This document shows, piece by piece, positions 1 through 9,424 of a stretch of DNA of 34,152 bases (its first letter is position 1; every line of letters begins with the position of its first letter). Under the pieces are notes generated by a model, which saw only the letters and a program-made list of their open reading frames with translations, did no database searches and was not told the origin of the DNA. The DNA is from Acidobacteriota bacterium (lineage in GTDB: Bacteria > Acidobacteriota > Terriglobia > UBA7540): NCBI GenBank assembly GCA_021827245.1, contig JAKAWN010000023.1:1-34152 (forward strand), written 5' to 3'. Made by a program: the position numbers and the translations under genes.

Positions 1-171
1 ATGAATGAGAATCAGGAACGCTTGCACGCGCCCGAATACAAGGAGTACCTGAAAGCCAACTACGAAGTCTCTAGCGAATTGTCGAAGCTGATCAGCGACT
101 ATGTGTCGTACGGCAAGCACAAGGCAAATTACGAGAGGCTTGGATCAGCTCTCGCTGCACCTGGCCACTGA
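1..171 (+). CDS. short hypothetical protein, or 3' end of a longer gene cut by the window edge
   Basis: An open frame runs from an ATG at the first base to TGA at 169-171 and would give 56 residues. The peptide is hydrophilic and probably helical, rich in Glu, Lys, Tyr and Leu, with no signal peptide or membrane segment. Because the window starts on this ATG, the true start and any ribosome-binding site cannot be seen, and the gene may begin upstream. A strong hairpin lies 16 bases after the stop, as expected at the end of a transcript. I do not recognise the family. Confidence 0.5.
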   Translation: MNENQERLHAPEYKEYLKANYEVSSELSKLISDYVSYGKHKANYERLGSALAAPGH

Positions 172-187
172 GTGACATGAAGTTTCC

Positions 188-218
188 CGGTGGCGCGGCG
201 TGAGTTACCGCGCCACCG
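188..218 (+). terminator. terminator-like GC-rich hairpin
   Basis: A perfect 11-bp inverted repeat (CGGTGGCGCGG / CCGCGCCACCG) has a 9-base loop and sits just after the stop of the first gene. No T-run follows, so it is not a textbook intrinsic terminator. It could act with Rho, protect the 3' end, or be a dispersed palindrome. Confidence 0.4.
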
Positions 219-556
219 TACTTGCGTAATATGCTGGGACAGTTACCGCCCGGAGCTATGCATCCTGCAATATTGGGGCTTGTGCTATGCGGTCCGAATT
301 GCCCATCGTACTCCGCTCAAGAACGGCGATTACATACGCAATAATGGAATCCGGCAGCCAGCAGCGCCAGGCTTGTTCCGTAGGCAACACGGACTTGTGG
401 CCAGTCTCACGTGACGGCAGTCACAGCAATTTTTTTGGTGTCGGAAGAGAATGCGCGTAGGTGACCAAGGGTAGTTGAGGATTGGCAAACACAGGCTTGT
501 CTGGCTCAGCCACAGGGTATTCATCCAGGGTGGCTGGGCGAAAAGGAGGGCTTTCC
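219..556. other. non-coding region before the M48 protease gene
   Basis: I see no credible gene here. Short frames present have no ribosome-binding site and no protein-like composition. The stretch should hold the promoter of the M48 gene, but I could not pick convincing -35/-10 hexamers. The ribosome-binding site AAAGGAGGG at 542-550 belongs to the ATG at 557. Confidence 0.5.
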
Positions 557-2041
557 ATGAGGTGGAATGCGAAGGCTTGTCTTTCCCTGATTCTGTGCGA
601 GTTGCTGGTTTTCCTTCCTGCATGTCGCAAACGCGCCCAGGTTGGCGCTCCTCCCCCGGCCCGGCCTGAGGAGCTATCGGGCCTTCAAAACGAACTCCAG
701 AAGTCCTACCTGGAGCTTTTTGAAATTTCTCCGAACCTCCGTTATTCAAAGGGGCAGATCGACTCCATGCGGGACTACCTGCAAAAAGGCGAGGAATACT
801 GCGTGGACCAGTTCAAGGGGCATGTGGAGAAATACAAGTCGGAAATGAACGAGGCGCAGGCGGAACTCAAGCGGCGCGGGTCAAGCATTCCTGAGGGCGA
901 ACGCCACAACTTGCACTGCAACATCCAGCAACTTCGCGTGCTGGAGAGCCAGGCGACGGTGCTGGCGCAGAATGCGATTCCTGTGGCTTACGACAACCGG
1001 CTGGCAAAACTCGACCTGATCGAGAACTGGCCTTCGCAGATTCAACAGATTCAGCAGGACATCGCCAGCGGCGCCTATGAGAATCGGCGGTGGGGAAATG
1101 TGAAAGACATCGGATTTCGCGACATCGCTCCCAACCAGCGGGACGACGTCCGGTCCGGCCAGGAAGCCATCAAGCAGATGAAGCAGTCCGGCATGATGCC
1201 GCCGGAGGTCAAGGACGAGGCGGTGGTTGACTATGTGAAATCGGTGGGCCAGAAAGTTGCCAAGCATTCCGACCTGCAGGTGCCGCTGAGCATCACTGTA
1301 CTGAACTCCAAAGAGATCAATGCGTTTGCTCTTCCGGGCGGCTATCTCTTTATTGAGCGCGGGCTGCTGCAGGCGGCCGACGATGAATCCGAGCTTGCGG
1401 GAGTGATTGCGCATGAAATCGCACACGTCACGGCCCGGCACTCGCACAAGCTGATGAAGAAGGCCACCATTGCCGGTATCTTCTATCAGGCTGCCCAGAT
1501 CGCTGCTATTGTTTTCACCGGCGGCGTGGCTGGAATCGGAACATATTATGCTCTCCAGTACGGCTTCTATGGGCTGGGGCTTGTGCTCAGCCTGAACCTG
1601 CTGGGCGTCAGCCGCGAGTACGAGCTGCAGGCGGACCAACTGGGGGTTCAGTACACCTGGAACGCCGGATACGATCCCACTGGTTTTATTCGCTTCTTCG
1701 ACAAGATCGCCACGCAGAAGGGCTATGTGGAAGGCGTAAGCTGGTTTCGCACCCACCCGCCGTTTTATACGCGCATGGTCGATACCGAGCGCGAAATCAT
1801 GTTCCTGCCCAAAAAGTCCGGCTACGAGGTGAACACGGAAGCCTTTAAGCAGATGAAGAAAGCACTGACGAAGGTTGAGCAGGAGGCCGTGAAAGAGGAA
1901 AAGAACAAACCGTCACTCTATGATTTCGCGAGAGAAGAAGGCTGCCCTGCGCCCAAGAAGTTTGAGTTTGAACCGAACCAGCCCATCGAGCAATTGTGCC
2001 ATTCGCCGAAACTGGTAACTGTGGAGACGCAACCAGAGTAG
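557..2041 (+). CDS. M48-family zinc metalloprotease, predicted lipoprotein
   Basis: A 494-residue exported protease. The start at 557 is set by an excellent AAAGGAGGG site six bases upstream, and it begins a lipoprotein-type signal peptide ending at LPAC (Cys23). An earlier in-frame start at 482 would spoil the signal. The M48 zinc site is clear: HEIAH at residues 286-290 and the distal ligand in ELQAD at 356-360, separated by hydrophobic segments. The region before the protease domain (about 35-230) is polar and partly coiled-coil-like. BepA/LoiP-type M48 lipoproteins degrade misassembled outer-membrane proteins in the periplasm, and a similar quality-control role is plausible because Omp85/TamB genes lie nearby on the other strand. 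No TPR domain is obvious, unlike BepA. Confidence 0.9.
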   Translation: MRWNAKACLSLILCELLVFLPACRKRAQVGAPPPARPEELSGLQNELQKSYLELFEISPNLRYSKGQIDSMRDYLQKGEEYCVDQFKGHVEKYKSEMNEAQAELKRRGSSIPEGERHNLHCNIQQLRVLESQATVLAQNAIPVAYDNRLAKLDLIENWPSQIQQIQQDIASGAYENRRWGNVKDIGFRDIAPNQRDDVRSGQEAIKQMKQSGMMPPEVKDEAVVDYVKSVGQKVAKHSDLQVPLSITVLNSKEINAFALPGGYLFIERGLLQAADDESELAGVIAHEIAHVTARHSHKLMKKATIAGIFYQAAQIAAIVFTGGVAGIGTYYALQYGFYGLGLVLSLNLLGVSREYELQADQLGVQYTWNAGYDPTGFIRFFDKIATQKGYVEGVSWFRTHPPFYTRMVDTEREIMFLPKKSGYEVNTEAFKQMKKALTKVEQEAVKEEKNKPSLYDFAREEGCPAPKKFEFEPNQPIEQLCHSPKLVTVETQPE

Positions 2042-2311
2042 GCCCTGGATCTGTCAAAATAGACTTTGCGGCGGTGGGTCTTGCGCTCCGAAGAGAGAAG
2101 TAGGCTTATTTTTCTGGCGGCGTGCTCGGCCTATTGGAGATATTGCCGCTGCAGTAACGTTCCAGATATTAACGGATCCTCAAACAGGTCTTTACCCCCC
2201 TTCTCTTCCCGAGTCTAAAGTATTCTATTCAGGCAAACTCCGAATTGAGAGTTCTTGTTTCCTCCTCCATGATGAGAATACTAATCTCCTTTGCACGCTC
2301 GGAGGGGGAAC

Positions 2312-2683
2312 ATGAAAGTCGCCACCGCACTGTGTTTTTTGCTCGTCACATGTAACCTTTCTCATGCCGTTGAAAAGCCAAAGGGGTCGCGTTTGACGAC
2401 GGTGGAGCGCATCGCTGTTTATGCCTCGTCCCAATTTGACGCCGCAACTACCTACCACGCAATCCGCTCTTGCCCGCCGGGATACATCTGCAGAGAAGGA
2501 AATCCCTCAATGAGGCCATTTGCCGGCAATGTCTCTATTTTTCCGGTGATGGCAGGTTCAGCGTGGGCCGTGGATTACGTTTCGAGAAAGATTTCCCCAA
2601 ACCATCCCAAGCTGGCCAGAACGGTACGCTGGATCACCATTGGTGGCCATATGGTGGCAGGATTCCATAACCTTCGACATTGA
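2312..2683 (+). CDS. small exported hypothetical protein
   Basis: A 123-residue protein of unrecognised family. The ATG at 2312 is preceded by GGAGGGGG and opens a clean Sec signal peptide (MKVATALCFLLVTCNLSHA), so a TTG seven codons upstream is unlikely to be used. The mature part begins with basic residues and has mildly hydrophobic stretches around residues 72-90 and 103-118, which may be membrane-associated. Two Cys occur close together (SCPPGYIC), so a disulfide is possible if it is periplasmic. It lies 270 bases after the M48 gene on the same strand and may have its own promoter. Confidence 0.75.
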   Translation: MKVATALCFLLVTCNLSHAVEKPKGSRLTTVERIAVYASSQFDAATTYHAIRSCPPGYICREGNPSMRPFAGNVSIFPVMAGSAWAVDYVSRKISPNHPKLARTVRWITIGGHMVAGFHNLRH

Positions 2684-2861
2684 CAAAGAAGAGCTTCGGT
2701 GCAAGGGTCGTCCAATCGCCGGACGTTGCCGCGAGAAGCTGTGGGCAGTTGTGTTACTCTTGATGAGAGATAGATGGGGCAGATCATCTGTCGGGCAGAT
2801 CGTCAACTGCCAATCAAATTCCGGCTTTGGGGAGGGCAAACTGCCCTTATGAGGACGACTG

Positions 2862-3929
2862 ATGCGACTCTCACGGCTTGCACTGATCCTTCTGGTATTC
2901 AGCACTGCAACTCTGGCTCGGGCGGAAGTTATTCAATTGAAGAACGGCGATCGATTGTCCGGCTCTTTTCGGCGCCTGCTCGGCGGTAACATTATTTTCA
3001 AGACGGATAATCTGGGAACTCTCACGATCCCTGCAGCCGATGTCGCGAGTTTTACCATCCCGGGACCCGTGGTGGTGGTTCTCCAGAACGGCAAGTCGGA
3101 GAGCGGTTATTTTTCTCTGACCAATGGCACCTGGCAACTCAAGTCTGGCACACAAACCACAACGTTGAAGTTGGCTGACTTGACGGCGATTTATCCTTAC
3201 GATGTGTACAACAAGGAGAACCCGAAGGGGCCTCACAAGCCCTGGCAGGATTGGAAGGGGCAGGGGGCTCTCGGGTACGTCCTGCAGGAGTCCAGCCAGA
3301 ACTCCAAATCGCTTTCAATCAACTTTACGAGCAGCCGCATCGAGCCGACGCTGCCGGGCATGGCGCCCCACCGCGCAACCCATTTTTCCTTCAACATGGC
3401 CTACGCTACCGTCACGCAGTCCGGCGTGACAACCAAAGCCAATACGCTGACGTCGGTCTTGCGACAGGACTTTTTTATCGGCGGAAGCGCGCGCAACTAT
3501 CTTTTCGTTCAGGGCGAGTGGGACCACATCCAGCCGCAGGAATTGACCTTGCGGCAGACCTACGGCGGCGGCCTTGGCCGCGACCTGATCCGGCACCCCA
3601 ACTTTACGTTCTCCGTTCAGGGGGGCTTGACCTACGTGAGGACTAGTTTCGAGACTGGAGAATTGCGGAACGAGATGGAGGCACTGGCGGGCGAAAAGGT
3701 CGTCGCGACCGTTTTCAAACATTTGAGTATCAACCATGAGTTTGATGTTTATCCGAGCCTGACCTCCGCGGGAGATTACCGTTTCAATTCCCTGACCGCG
3801 CTGAACGCCCCGATTTCCAAACGGCTCTCTTTCAATATCAGCCTGAATGACCAGTACCTCAGCCGTCCCATTCCGGGCACGCAGGCCAACGTTTTGATCC
3901 TCAGCACGGGTTTGGGTGTCAATTTTTGA
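2862..3929 (+). CDS. DUF481-family outer-membrane beta-barrel protein
   Basis: A 355-residue protein with an N-terminal signal peptide ending near ARA|EV (residue 21-22). Residues 22-115 carry two copies of an Sm-like beta motif (LKNGDRLSG, then LQNGKSESG), often seen ahead of the barrel in acidobacterial homologues. From about residue 130 onward the sequence alternates in the way of amphipathic beta strands and ends in Phe, the usual outer-membrane-protein C-terminus. This fits the DUF481 family, whose members are outer-membrane proteins of largely unknown function. The start follows a weak GAGGA-like site. The gene converges on the next one with 23 bases between stops. Confidence 0.8.
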   Translation: MRLSRLALILLVFSTATLARAEVIQLKNGDRLSGSFRRLLGGNIIFKTDNLGTLTIPAADVASFTIPGPVVVVLQNGKSESGYFSLTNGTWQLKSGTQTTTLKLADLTAIYPYDVYNKENPKGPHKPWQDWKGQGALGYVLQESSQNSKSLSINFTSSRIEPTLPGMAPHRATHFSFNMAYATVTQSGVTTKANTLTSVLRQDFFIGGSARNYLFVQGEWDHIQPQELTLRQTYGGGLGRDLIRHPNFTFSVQGGLTYVRTSFETGELRNEMEALAGEKVVATVFKHLSINHEFDVYPSLTSAGDYRFNSLTALNAPISKRLSFNISLNDQYLSRPIPGTQANVLILSTGLGVNF

Positions 3930-3952
3930 ATTCCTTCAGGACAACGAACGAT

Positions 3953-4600
3953 TCAGCAGCACGAATCGCCGCGCAGTGCTTTTCTGCCTTCCATGCAAAT
4001 CACCGGAACCGCCACGAGCGCTGCCGCCGGGTCGATCCATCGGACGCGGAAAAAGGCATTCAGGGCCAGCCCGGCGAGGGTGATTGCGGCCAGGTAAGCG
4101 CAGGTGGCGGACTGCACCGCATCGGCACCCAATGCCACATTGCCGGTGGTCCTGCCGGCTTTGCGTTTGGCCGAACTGAGCAAGGGCATCACGATCAGCG
4201 CGGCAACCGCCACGCCTATGCCCATCCAGCTTGTTTCTGGACGCACATCTCGCCACAGCGCGAAACCAGAGGCGAAGACGATAACCCCTGCCAGAATAAA
4301 AAGAAGAATTCCAGCCCAATTGGAGGCGCGGGCCTCACTGAGGGCAAAGCGGGGAACGAACTGCAAAAGCACTACCAGCGCCGACATCAACTCGACGAAA
4401 CTGTCTGCGCCAAATGCCAATAGCACCGGACTGCGGGCGTGCCAAGCCGCCACCAGCGCAATTACGCACTCGGCCAGCATCCACAGGAGCGTGATCGCCT
4501 GCAGGCGCCGGATGTGTCGCTTCATCTTGCCGGACACGGAGCCGCAAGCGCAGCTTTGCACCGGCATTTCTGCCGCCGTTTCCTCCGGATATTTCATCAT
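3953..4600 (-). CDS. cation-diffusion-facilitator-like membrane protein with altered metal site
   Basis: A 215-residue integral membrane protein with about five or six hydrophobic segments and no C-terminal cytoplasmic domain. The pattern GADSFVE (D66, E70) matches the TM2 DxxxD metal site of CDF/YiiP transporters. The TM5 pattern GADAVQSATC places Gln163 and Cys167 where HxxxD is normal. Cys residues also cluster at the N-terminus (SCAC, 16-19) and the C-terminus (SCC). The ATG at 4600 is chosen for its AGGGG site six bases upstream; a GTG at 4615 is possible. It lies 144 bases downstream of tamB on the same strand and may have its own promoter (TGGACA, 15 bases, TATAAA). The substrate is unknown. 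Confidence 0.75.
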   Translation of the reverse strand: MMKYPEETAAEMPVQSCACGSVSGKMKRHIRRLQAITLLWMLAECVIALVAAWHARSPVLLAFGADSFVELMSALVVLLQFVPRFALSEARASNWAGILLFILAGVIVFASGFALWRDVRPETSWMGIGVAVAALIVMPLLSSAKRKAGRTTGNVALGADAVQSATCAYLAAITLAGLALNAFFRVRWIDPAAALVAVPVICMEGRKALRGDSCC

Positions 4601-4744
4601 GGCGAGCCCCTGCACTGTTTTTATACCTGTTCTTGCCTCCTGTCCAGTGCCAGCACCATCAAAAAGAAACTCTCAATGCCCTCTGGGAACTTCGCTAACA
4701 ATGCAGACTCTGTTCCATGCCCAGCAATGACCCCTGCGGGATGG

Positions 4745-7700
4745 TTATTTAAACCGCTTCCTGAATTTCAATTCCAGACCGAAAATGCCGTTCTGATCCC
4801 GGAAGCCCCGCACGGACATCCGGGGATCGACGGTGAAATCGAACTCGATCACCCGGTACAACGAGTTCGCAGTACTGGTTTGATAAGTCAGAGTCAGTTT
4901 TGAAGAGAGTTGCTGTTCGATGGTGAGGACCGGGCCTCCCAGTGTTCCAACCTCGCTAGATGTGGGAGAGAGCTTGATGCGGCTTACTCCGAACAGGCGC
5001 TGGATTCTTCCGCTGATCTGGCTGGAAAGCGCCTGCGAAAGCAGACCCGTGCTTGCAGAAGAAAGGGGGCTGGTAGGCTGAGGCGCAAACTCCTCCAAGC
5101 GCCTCGAATATCCGAACGCCAGCAGGGAGAGGATGTCTTCAGTGGGCAACGGAGGATCGGAGCGATAGGAGAACTTGATCTGGTCCGGGGGCCCGGAAAC
5201 CTCCAGGGTCAGATCGTACTTGTCCACCTGGGTGTTCACCTGCAGGTCGAGGATGGGTTCGGTCTGGAACGGATTGCTCATCGAAATGTCACCACGTGTC
5301 AGCGTGTAGCGGTTGCCGCGGAAGACCGCCTGGCCGCTGCGCAGGTAGATATTGCCTACGGCCACAGGGTTGGCAAGAGTTCCCTGCAGACGCATGTCGA
5401 TGTCGGAAACAAGGCGAAGGTTATGGGTTTCAATACGCACGGGGCGGAGAGATGCGAGACGCACGTTGAGGCTGATGCGGGAAGCGTAAGACGATGGCGC
5501 ACTCGGTGACGGCGGGCCGAGGAGATTGCTGAAGCCGGTTAAGAAATCCACCAGGTTCAGGTTCTCAGGCGCGAAGATATTACGGACTGAGATGTCGCCG
5601 CTCAACTGCCCGCGTTCGGTGGTCCCTGCGAGCCTCAGATCGCCGTCCAGAACCGAAGTGAAGTCTGCCGGGTAGCGCACGCGGACTTGTGAAAGTTTAG
5701 TCCGGATTTGGTAACGCAAGGCTTCCTGAAGGACCATGAAACCACCAATGTCAACGGTTCCACCGCCGACGGTCCCCTTCAGGGAAGAAATAACGGCCCG
5801 TTCACCCTGCAGCCTGATGGTGCCATTCAGGGAGTTCAGACGGAAGGGGAGTTCAGGATAGCCCAGACTCACATCTTTCACCTCGACTGTGCCATTCAGG
5901 TCGGGTTCTGCCAGCGTGCCCCTCACGCGCACTTCCATATCGGATTCACCGGTTGCTTGCACACGGCTCTCGACCAGGCTGAGCAGGGTGGCGGCCGCCT
6001 TGCCCCTGACGGAGAAATCGAGCGAAGGCGGGTGTCTAAAACGGATCGAGCCGCCGACTTCAAAGTTAGTTGACTCTCCTTGCAGCCGAAACTGCGTGAA
6101 CTCCAGGCTTTGCTTTGCGTAGCTGACTTCTACAGGAGCTGCGTTGGATAGCTTAAGCGACGGGAAGTTTATGTGTAGCTGTTGGATCCGGCTGTTTCCT
6201 ACTATCTGGCCCTTTTCCTTGAGGGGGCCGCTGATCGCGAAGGACCCGCTGGCGGAAACTTGAGCCGGCATGGAGTGGCCGGAAAACTCTTCAATCCAGG
6301 GATCGGCTCGGAAATCAGAATACTGACCAGAAAGGCGCAACGGCCAGTTGTCGCCCGTTTCCATATTCCCACTCGCCTGAAAATTGCCCGCCTGCCCGCC
6401 GCCGCCTTTGACCTGAACACTGATTTGCTGCCCCTGCCATTCGGCATCGCCATGGATGCTTCCGAGTGACTGGCCCTTCCATGAGAGTTGAGTGACATCC
6501 AGTGTGGAGTGCACTCGTGCGCTGTCGAAACTTCCTTTGCCGTCCAGATCAAAACTGACAAGGCCGGAGACTTCGCCGTTGCCTTTTGCGCCGAGCTTCT
6601 GAGGCGCGAACAGGTAGAGGTGGCCAAGCGGAAAATCCCGGCCATGCAGATTGGCAGAGAAGGTGCGCTGAACCGGGTTAATCTCCATGTCGCCCTCAGC
6701 ATGCCCCTTTCCCTCGACGAGTTTTATGTCACTCGCCTTCCAGGCGGATTTGCTGGCGAAAATGTTCGCCGAGAGAGAATCGAACGGCAGGCCGGCGAAC
6801 TTGCCCTTTTGAATAGTGATCTGCCCACGCCCGGAAAAGCTTTCGACTGTGCCCTCGGCCTGCGCCTGACCAGTTAACAGACCTTCCATTGAAGGCTTCA
6901 GGTTCAGGGCGGCGCGCAACCCGGCAAGGGGAGTCTCCCGCGCCGTCGCTTGCAACCGAACTGCGCTGTGGGGTTCAAGCTTCCAGTGAACGAGGGAGGC
7001 TTCAGCATTCAAGATAAGAGAACTTTTGCCAAGCCTCAGCCGTCCTGACTGGATCCGTACATGTTGCGGCGAAGCGAGAATGCCAGCCTGAATGCTGTCC
7101 CAAAGCCATCCGCCGTAAATGAAATTGCCTGCGGAGATTTGACCGCTGATTTCGGGATTAGAAAGCGCTCCCGAAACCGTGCCGGTGAAGACCGCCTGGC
7201 TGCGCAGTTTGATTGGCAGCGGATTCTTCGTCTCGATCAGGATTTTCGCCACAGGGCGCCACTCTTCAAAATCCGTGGTCACGAATTTGACCGCGAGGGA
7301 AGACCGGATGTTGCCGAACGTTCCCTGGGCCGCCAGACTTGAATGGGGTGTTGAAATCTGAGCATCTTTGATTGTGAGCAGAGCTTTGCGATCCAGAACG
7401 AGAGATCCCTGAGCATGGCCGCTGAGAGGAAGCCCTGCCGGCGGCTGTTGCGCAGGAGGAAGCAGTTGGACGTCAAACTGCCCTTGAAGTCCGGACGGTC
7501 GTTGCCAATCGGCGTTTACGACGCCGCTGATGACTGCGTGGGGATGGAGAATTCCGATGGAGCCTGCAGAGCCGGGAACAGCGTTTAATAGAGCGCTGAG
7601 GTTGAGCTTTTCAATGCGGCTGCGCAGGATGATTCGTGGCGAAGCCTTGGCGAAAGACACGTTGGCTTCGCCATAAGCTCGGCCTTCGAGCCCGGCGAAG

Positions 7701-8713
7701 ATCAAATCGGAAAGCTTCAAGTTGTTGTCGGGGGTCAAATCGTAGTCCGCGGAAAGGCTGACGGGGCCGGGTTTGAATCGGGGCGTTTTCAGCCTCAGCT
7801 CACGCAATTGCATGCGGCCTTCCACCGAGAGGCCCTTTTCGCCGTAGCTGCCTTTCCCGTCCATATAGAGATAGCCGCTTTCAAGCGAAGTCGATTTCAG
7901 TGCCCGGGAAAGTTTCTGAAGGCCGCCATTGGTTCGGAATTCAAAACTTCCGGCAGGCTGCGGCATCCAGCGAAGAGAACCAGCGAAGTGTCCTCGAAGG
8001 CTTTCGATTTGCCAGCTTAGGGCTTGCACTTGCACCTGGTTGCTTGAAAGCGTGAATGAGGTGGCGAACGAAACAGGCGGAAGCGTCCTAGATTTCCAGG
8101 TTAAGACCGCCGCGGACGAGGCCATCGTGCCAAGGTAATGATGTTCCTGGCTGATGTGCAGTTCAATGGCCAGGTTACGGGCGGAGGCTCCGAAACGTAT
8201 GCGTTGATTGTTCCAGTTCAGAGTGGTCTGGCCCAGGTACAGGTGCTTGATTCCCAGGTTGAAGAGATCCGCCAGGCCTTGGCCCTGCCTGGGGGAGACG
8301 GTAGTACCGGGCACGTTCGTCGAGCCGTCAGGATAGGTGAGGATGTGGAGGCTGGCCTGCTGCCATTCGAGCCTTCGGAGCAGAAGCCGAAACTCTACCA
8401 ACGATTCCGGACTGATGTTCACAACAACATTCTTTGCTGAGAAAAGAGGAAGGCTGGAATCCTTTTCAAGCCCATGAATGACCAGCCGCCGGACACTGAC
8501 TCTAAGGCTGAGAGGTCGAAAGCGCATCCCGTCGATCTCGACTTTTCCGCCGGTAATCTGCGCCAGGCTGTTTTCGATCCGATACTGCAGGATGTGCCGG
8601 AACCATGCCGTGCTGGCCGTGCTGATGACGATAGCAGAGAGAACGACCAGGATTCCCGCCGCATAAATCAGCCAGTGAAACACTTTCGGCAATTTCAGAT
8701 TCGTGAGTTTCAC
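4745..8713 (-). CDS. tamB: TamB-like translocation and assembly protein (DUF490)
   Basis: A 1322-residue protein. One N-terminal membrane anchor (about 13-34) is followed by a very long, beta-rich, repetitive body typical of TamB/AsmA-like proteins, which form a hydrophobic-groove beta-taco across the periplasm. The last 350 or so residues have the DUF490/TamB C-terminal character, including PTEDILSLLAFGYS and an end in LELKFRKRF. TamB partners an Omp85 protein (TamA) in outer-membrane protein insertion and in phospholipid transport. The start is GTG at 8713 after a GAGGAAAGG site. It follows the SurA-like gene by 18 bases, with the Omp85 gene just before that, so the three are almost certainly co-transcribed. 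Confidence 0.92.
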   Translation of the reverse strand: MKLTNLKLPKVFHWLIYAAGILVVLSAIVISTASTAWFRHILQYRIENSLAQITGGKVEIDGMRFRPLSLRVSVRRLVIHGLEKDSSLPLFSAKNVVVNISPESLVEFRLLLRRLEWQQASLHILTYPDGSTNVPGTTVSPRQGQGLADLFNLGIKHLYLGQTTLNWNNQRIRFGASARNLAIELHISQEHHYLGTMASSAAVLTWKSRTLPPVSFATSFTLSSNQVQVQALSWQIESLRGHFAGSLRWMPQPAGSFEFRTNGGLQKLSRALKSTSLESGYLYMDGKGSYGEKGLSVEGRMQLRELRLKTPRFKPGPVSLSADYDLTPDNNLKLSDLIFAGLEGRAYGEANVSFAKASPRIILRSRIEKLNLSALLNAVPGSAGSIGILHPHAVISGVVNADWQRPSGLQGQFDVQLLPPAQQPPAGLPLSGHAQGSLVLDRKALLTIKDAQISTPHSSLAAQGTFGNIRSSLAVKFVTTDFEEWRPVAKILIETKNPLPIKLRSQAVFTGTVSGALSNPEISGQISAGNFIYGGWLWDSIQAGILASPQHVRIQSGRLRLGKSSLILNAEASLVHWKLEPHSAVRLQATARETPLAGLRAALNLKPSMEGLLTGQAQAEGTVESFSGRGQITIQKGKFAGLPFDSLSANIFASKSAWKASDIKLVEGKGHAEGDMEINPVQRTFSANLHGRDFPLGHLYLFAPQKLGAKGNGEVSGLVSFDLDGKGSFDSARVHSTLDVTQLSWKGQSLGSIHGDAEWQGQQISVQVKGGGGQAGNFQASGNMETGDNWPLRLSGQYSDFRADPWIEEFSGHSMPAQVSASGSFAISGPLKEKGQIVGNSRIQQLHINFPSLKLSNAAPVEVSYAKQSLEFTQFRLQGESTNFEVGGSIRFRHPPSLDFSVRGKAAATLLSLVESRVQATGESDMEVRVRGTLAEPDLNGTVEVKDVSLGYPELPFRLNSLNGTIRLQGERAVISSLKGTVGGGTVDIGGFMVLQEALRYQIRTKLSQVRVRYPADFTSVLDGDLRLAGTTERGQLSGDISVRNIFAPENLNLVDFLTGFSNLLGPPSPSAPSSYASRISLNVRLASLRPVRIETHNLRLVSDIDMRLQGTLANPVAVGNIYLRSGQAVFRGNRYTLTRGDISMSNPFQTEPILDLQVNTQVDKYDLTLEVSGPPDQIKFSYRSDPPLPTEDILSLLAFGYSRRLEEFAPQPTSPLSSASTGLLSQALSSQISGRIQRLFGVSRIKLSPTSSEVGTLGGPVLTIEQQLSSKLTLTYQTSTANSLYRVIEFDFTVDPRMSVRGFRDQNGIFGLELKFRKRFK

Positions 8714-8731
8714 TCAGCCTTTCCTCTCGAC

Positions 8732-9424
8732 TCAGTCCGAATGAATCATCACGCGGTGAGCCGACTTAAGCCGATCGAGCCAATTCTCCAACAGTTGATT
8801 CATTTTCTTTTGTACCAGGATTTCCTGGATTTGCTCCCGAACATCATCCAGCGAAGGCGGAGCACCCGAATGGCCTTTGGCGTACTCCGGCACGAAGGTG
8901 TTCTTGTAGTAGTCCTCAACTTCGCCCTGATCGGGCAATGCCGCCGGCCGCAGGCGATTGTTGATCATCCGCAGCGTGCGCTGATAAAGCTCCAGGCGCT
9001 TCAATACCTGCTGCTCAGTCATCCCAAGCGATTTGAGCGCCGAGCGGTACGCCTCTTCGCTGGAGAATTTCTTTTCCACCTCGCTCAATGTTTCTTCGGC
9101 TGTCTTCTTGCCGTTCTTCGATTCCCTCACCGGCGCCCTCAATTGTCCAGTGAGGAGCGTCTGGCTGATGAGCCTGTTCAAGACCGCTTTCCCCTCGGCT
9201 TCGCTCGGCGTGCCCTGCGGCGACTTGCCGTTAAGAAACTGCTCGAAGTGGTACTCCTGAATCAGATCGCGCTGCGTAATTGCGTCGTAGCCAACGGAGG
9301 CGACTACCTTGTCCAGCGTTTCAGCCTTCGCGGATGCGGGCAGAGAGGCGGTGATCGCGAACAGCAGGCACCCCAGAATTAGAAGCTTTGTCCGATACTC
9401 AGAAAATAATTCACGTGTGATAAT
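8732..9424 (-). CDS. SurA-like periplasmic chaperone lacking the PPIase domain, apparent ATT start
   Basis: About 230 residues. The frame reads an N-terminal hydrophobic signal (LLILGCLLFAITASLPASAKA), then ETLDKVVASVGYDAITQRDLI, a typical SurA N-domain opening, and a helical body. It ends in EILVQKKMNQLLENWLDRLK, like the last helix and strand of SurA N-domains. No parvulin rotamase domain is present. The first ordinary start in frame is a TTG at 9181, which would delete the signal and half the domain. The complete domain needs an ATT at 9422-9424, preceded at ideal spacing by GGAGGT. The 5' end overlaps the Omp85 gene by 46 bases, suggesting translational coupling. It probably escorts outer-membrane proteins to the neighbouring Omp85/TamB machinery. 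Confidence 0.75.
   Translation of the reverse strand: MITRELFSEYRTKLLILGCLLFAITASLPASAKAETLDKVVASVGYDAITQRDLIQEYHFEQFLNGKSPQGTPSEAEGKAVLNRLISQTLLTGQLRAPVRESKNGKKTAEETLSEVEKKFSSEEAYRSALKSLGMTEQQVLKRLELYQRTLRMINNRLRPAALPDQGEVEDYYKNTFVPEYAKGHSGAPPSLDDVREQIQEILVQKKMNQLLENWLDRLKSAHRVMIHSD

Noticed and set aside
881..1756. 291-codon open frame antisense to the M48 protease gene
   Set aside because: It lies wholly within a well-supported gene. High GC leaves the opposite frame open, and the peptide has no domain and no ribosome-binding site.
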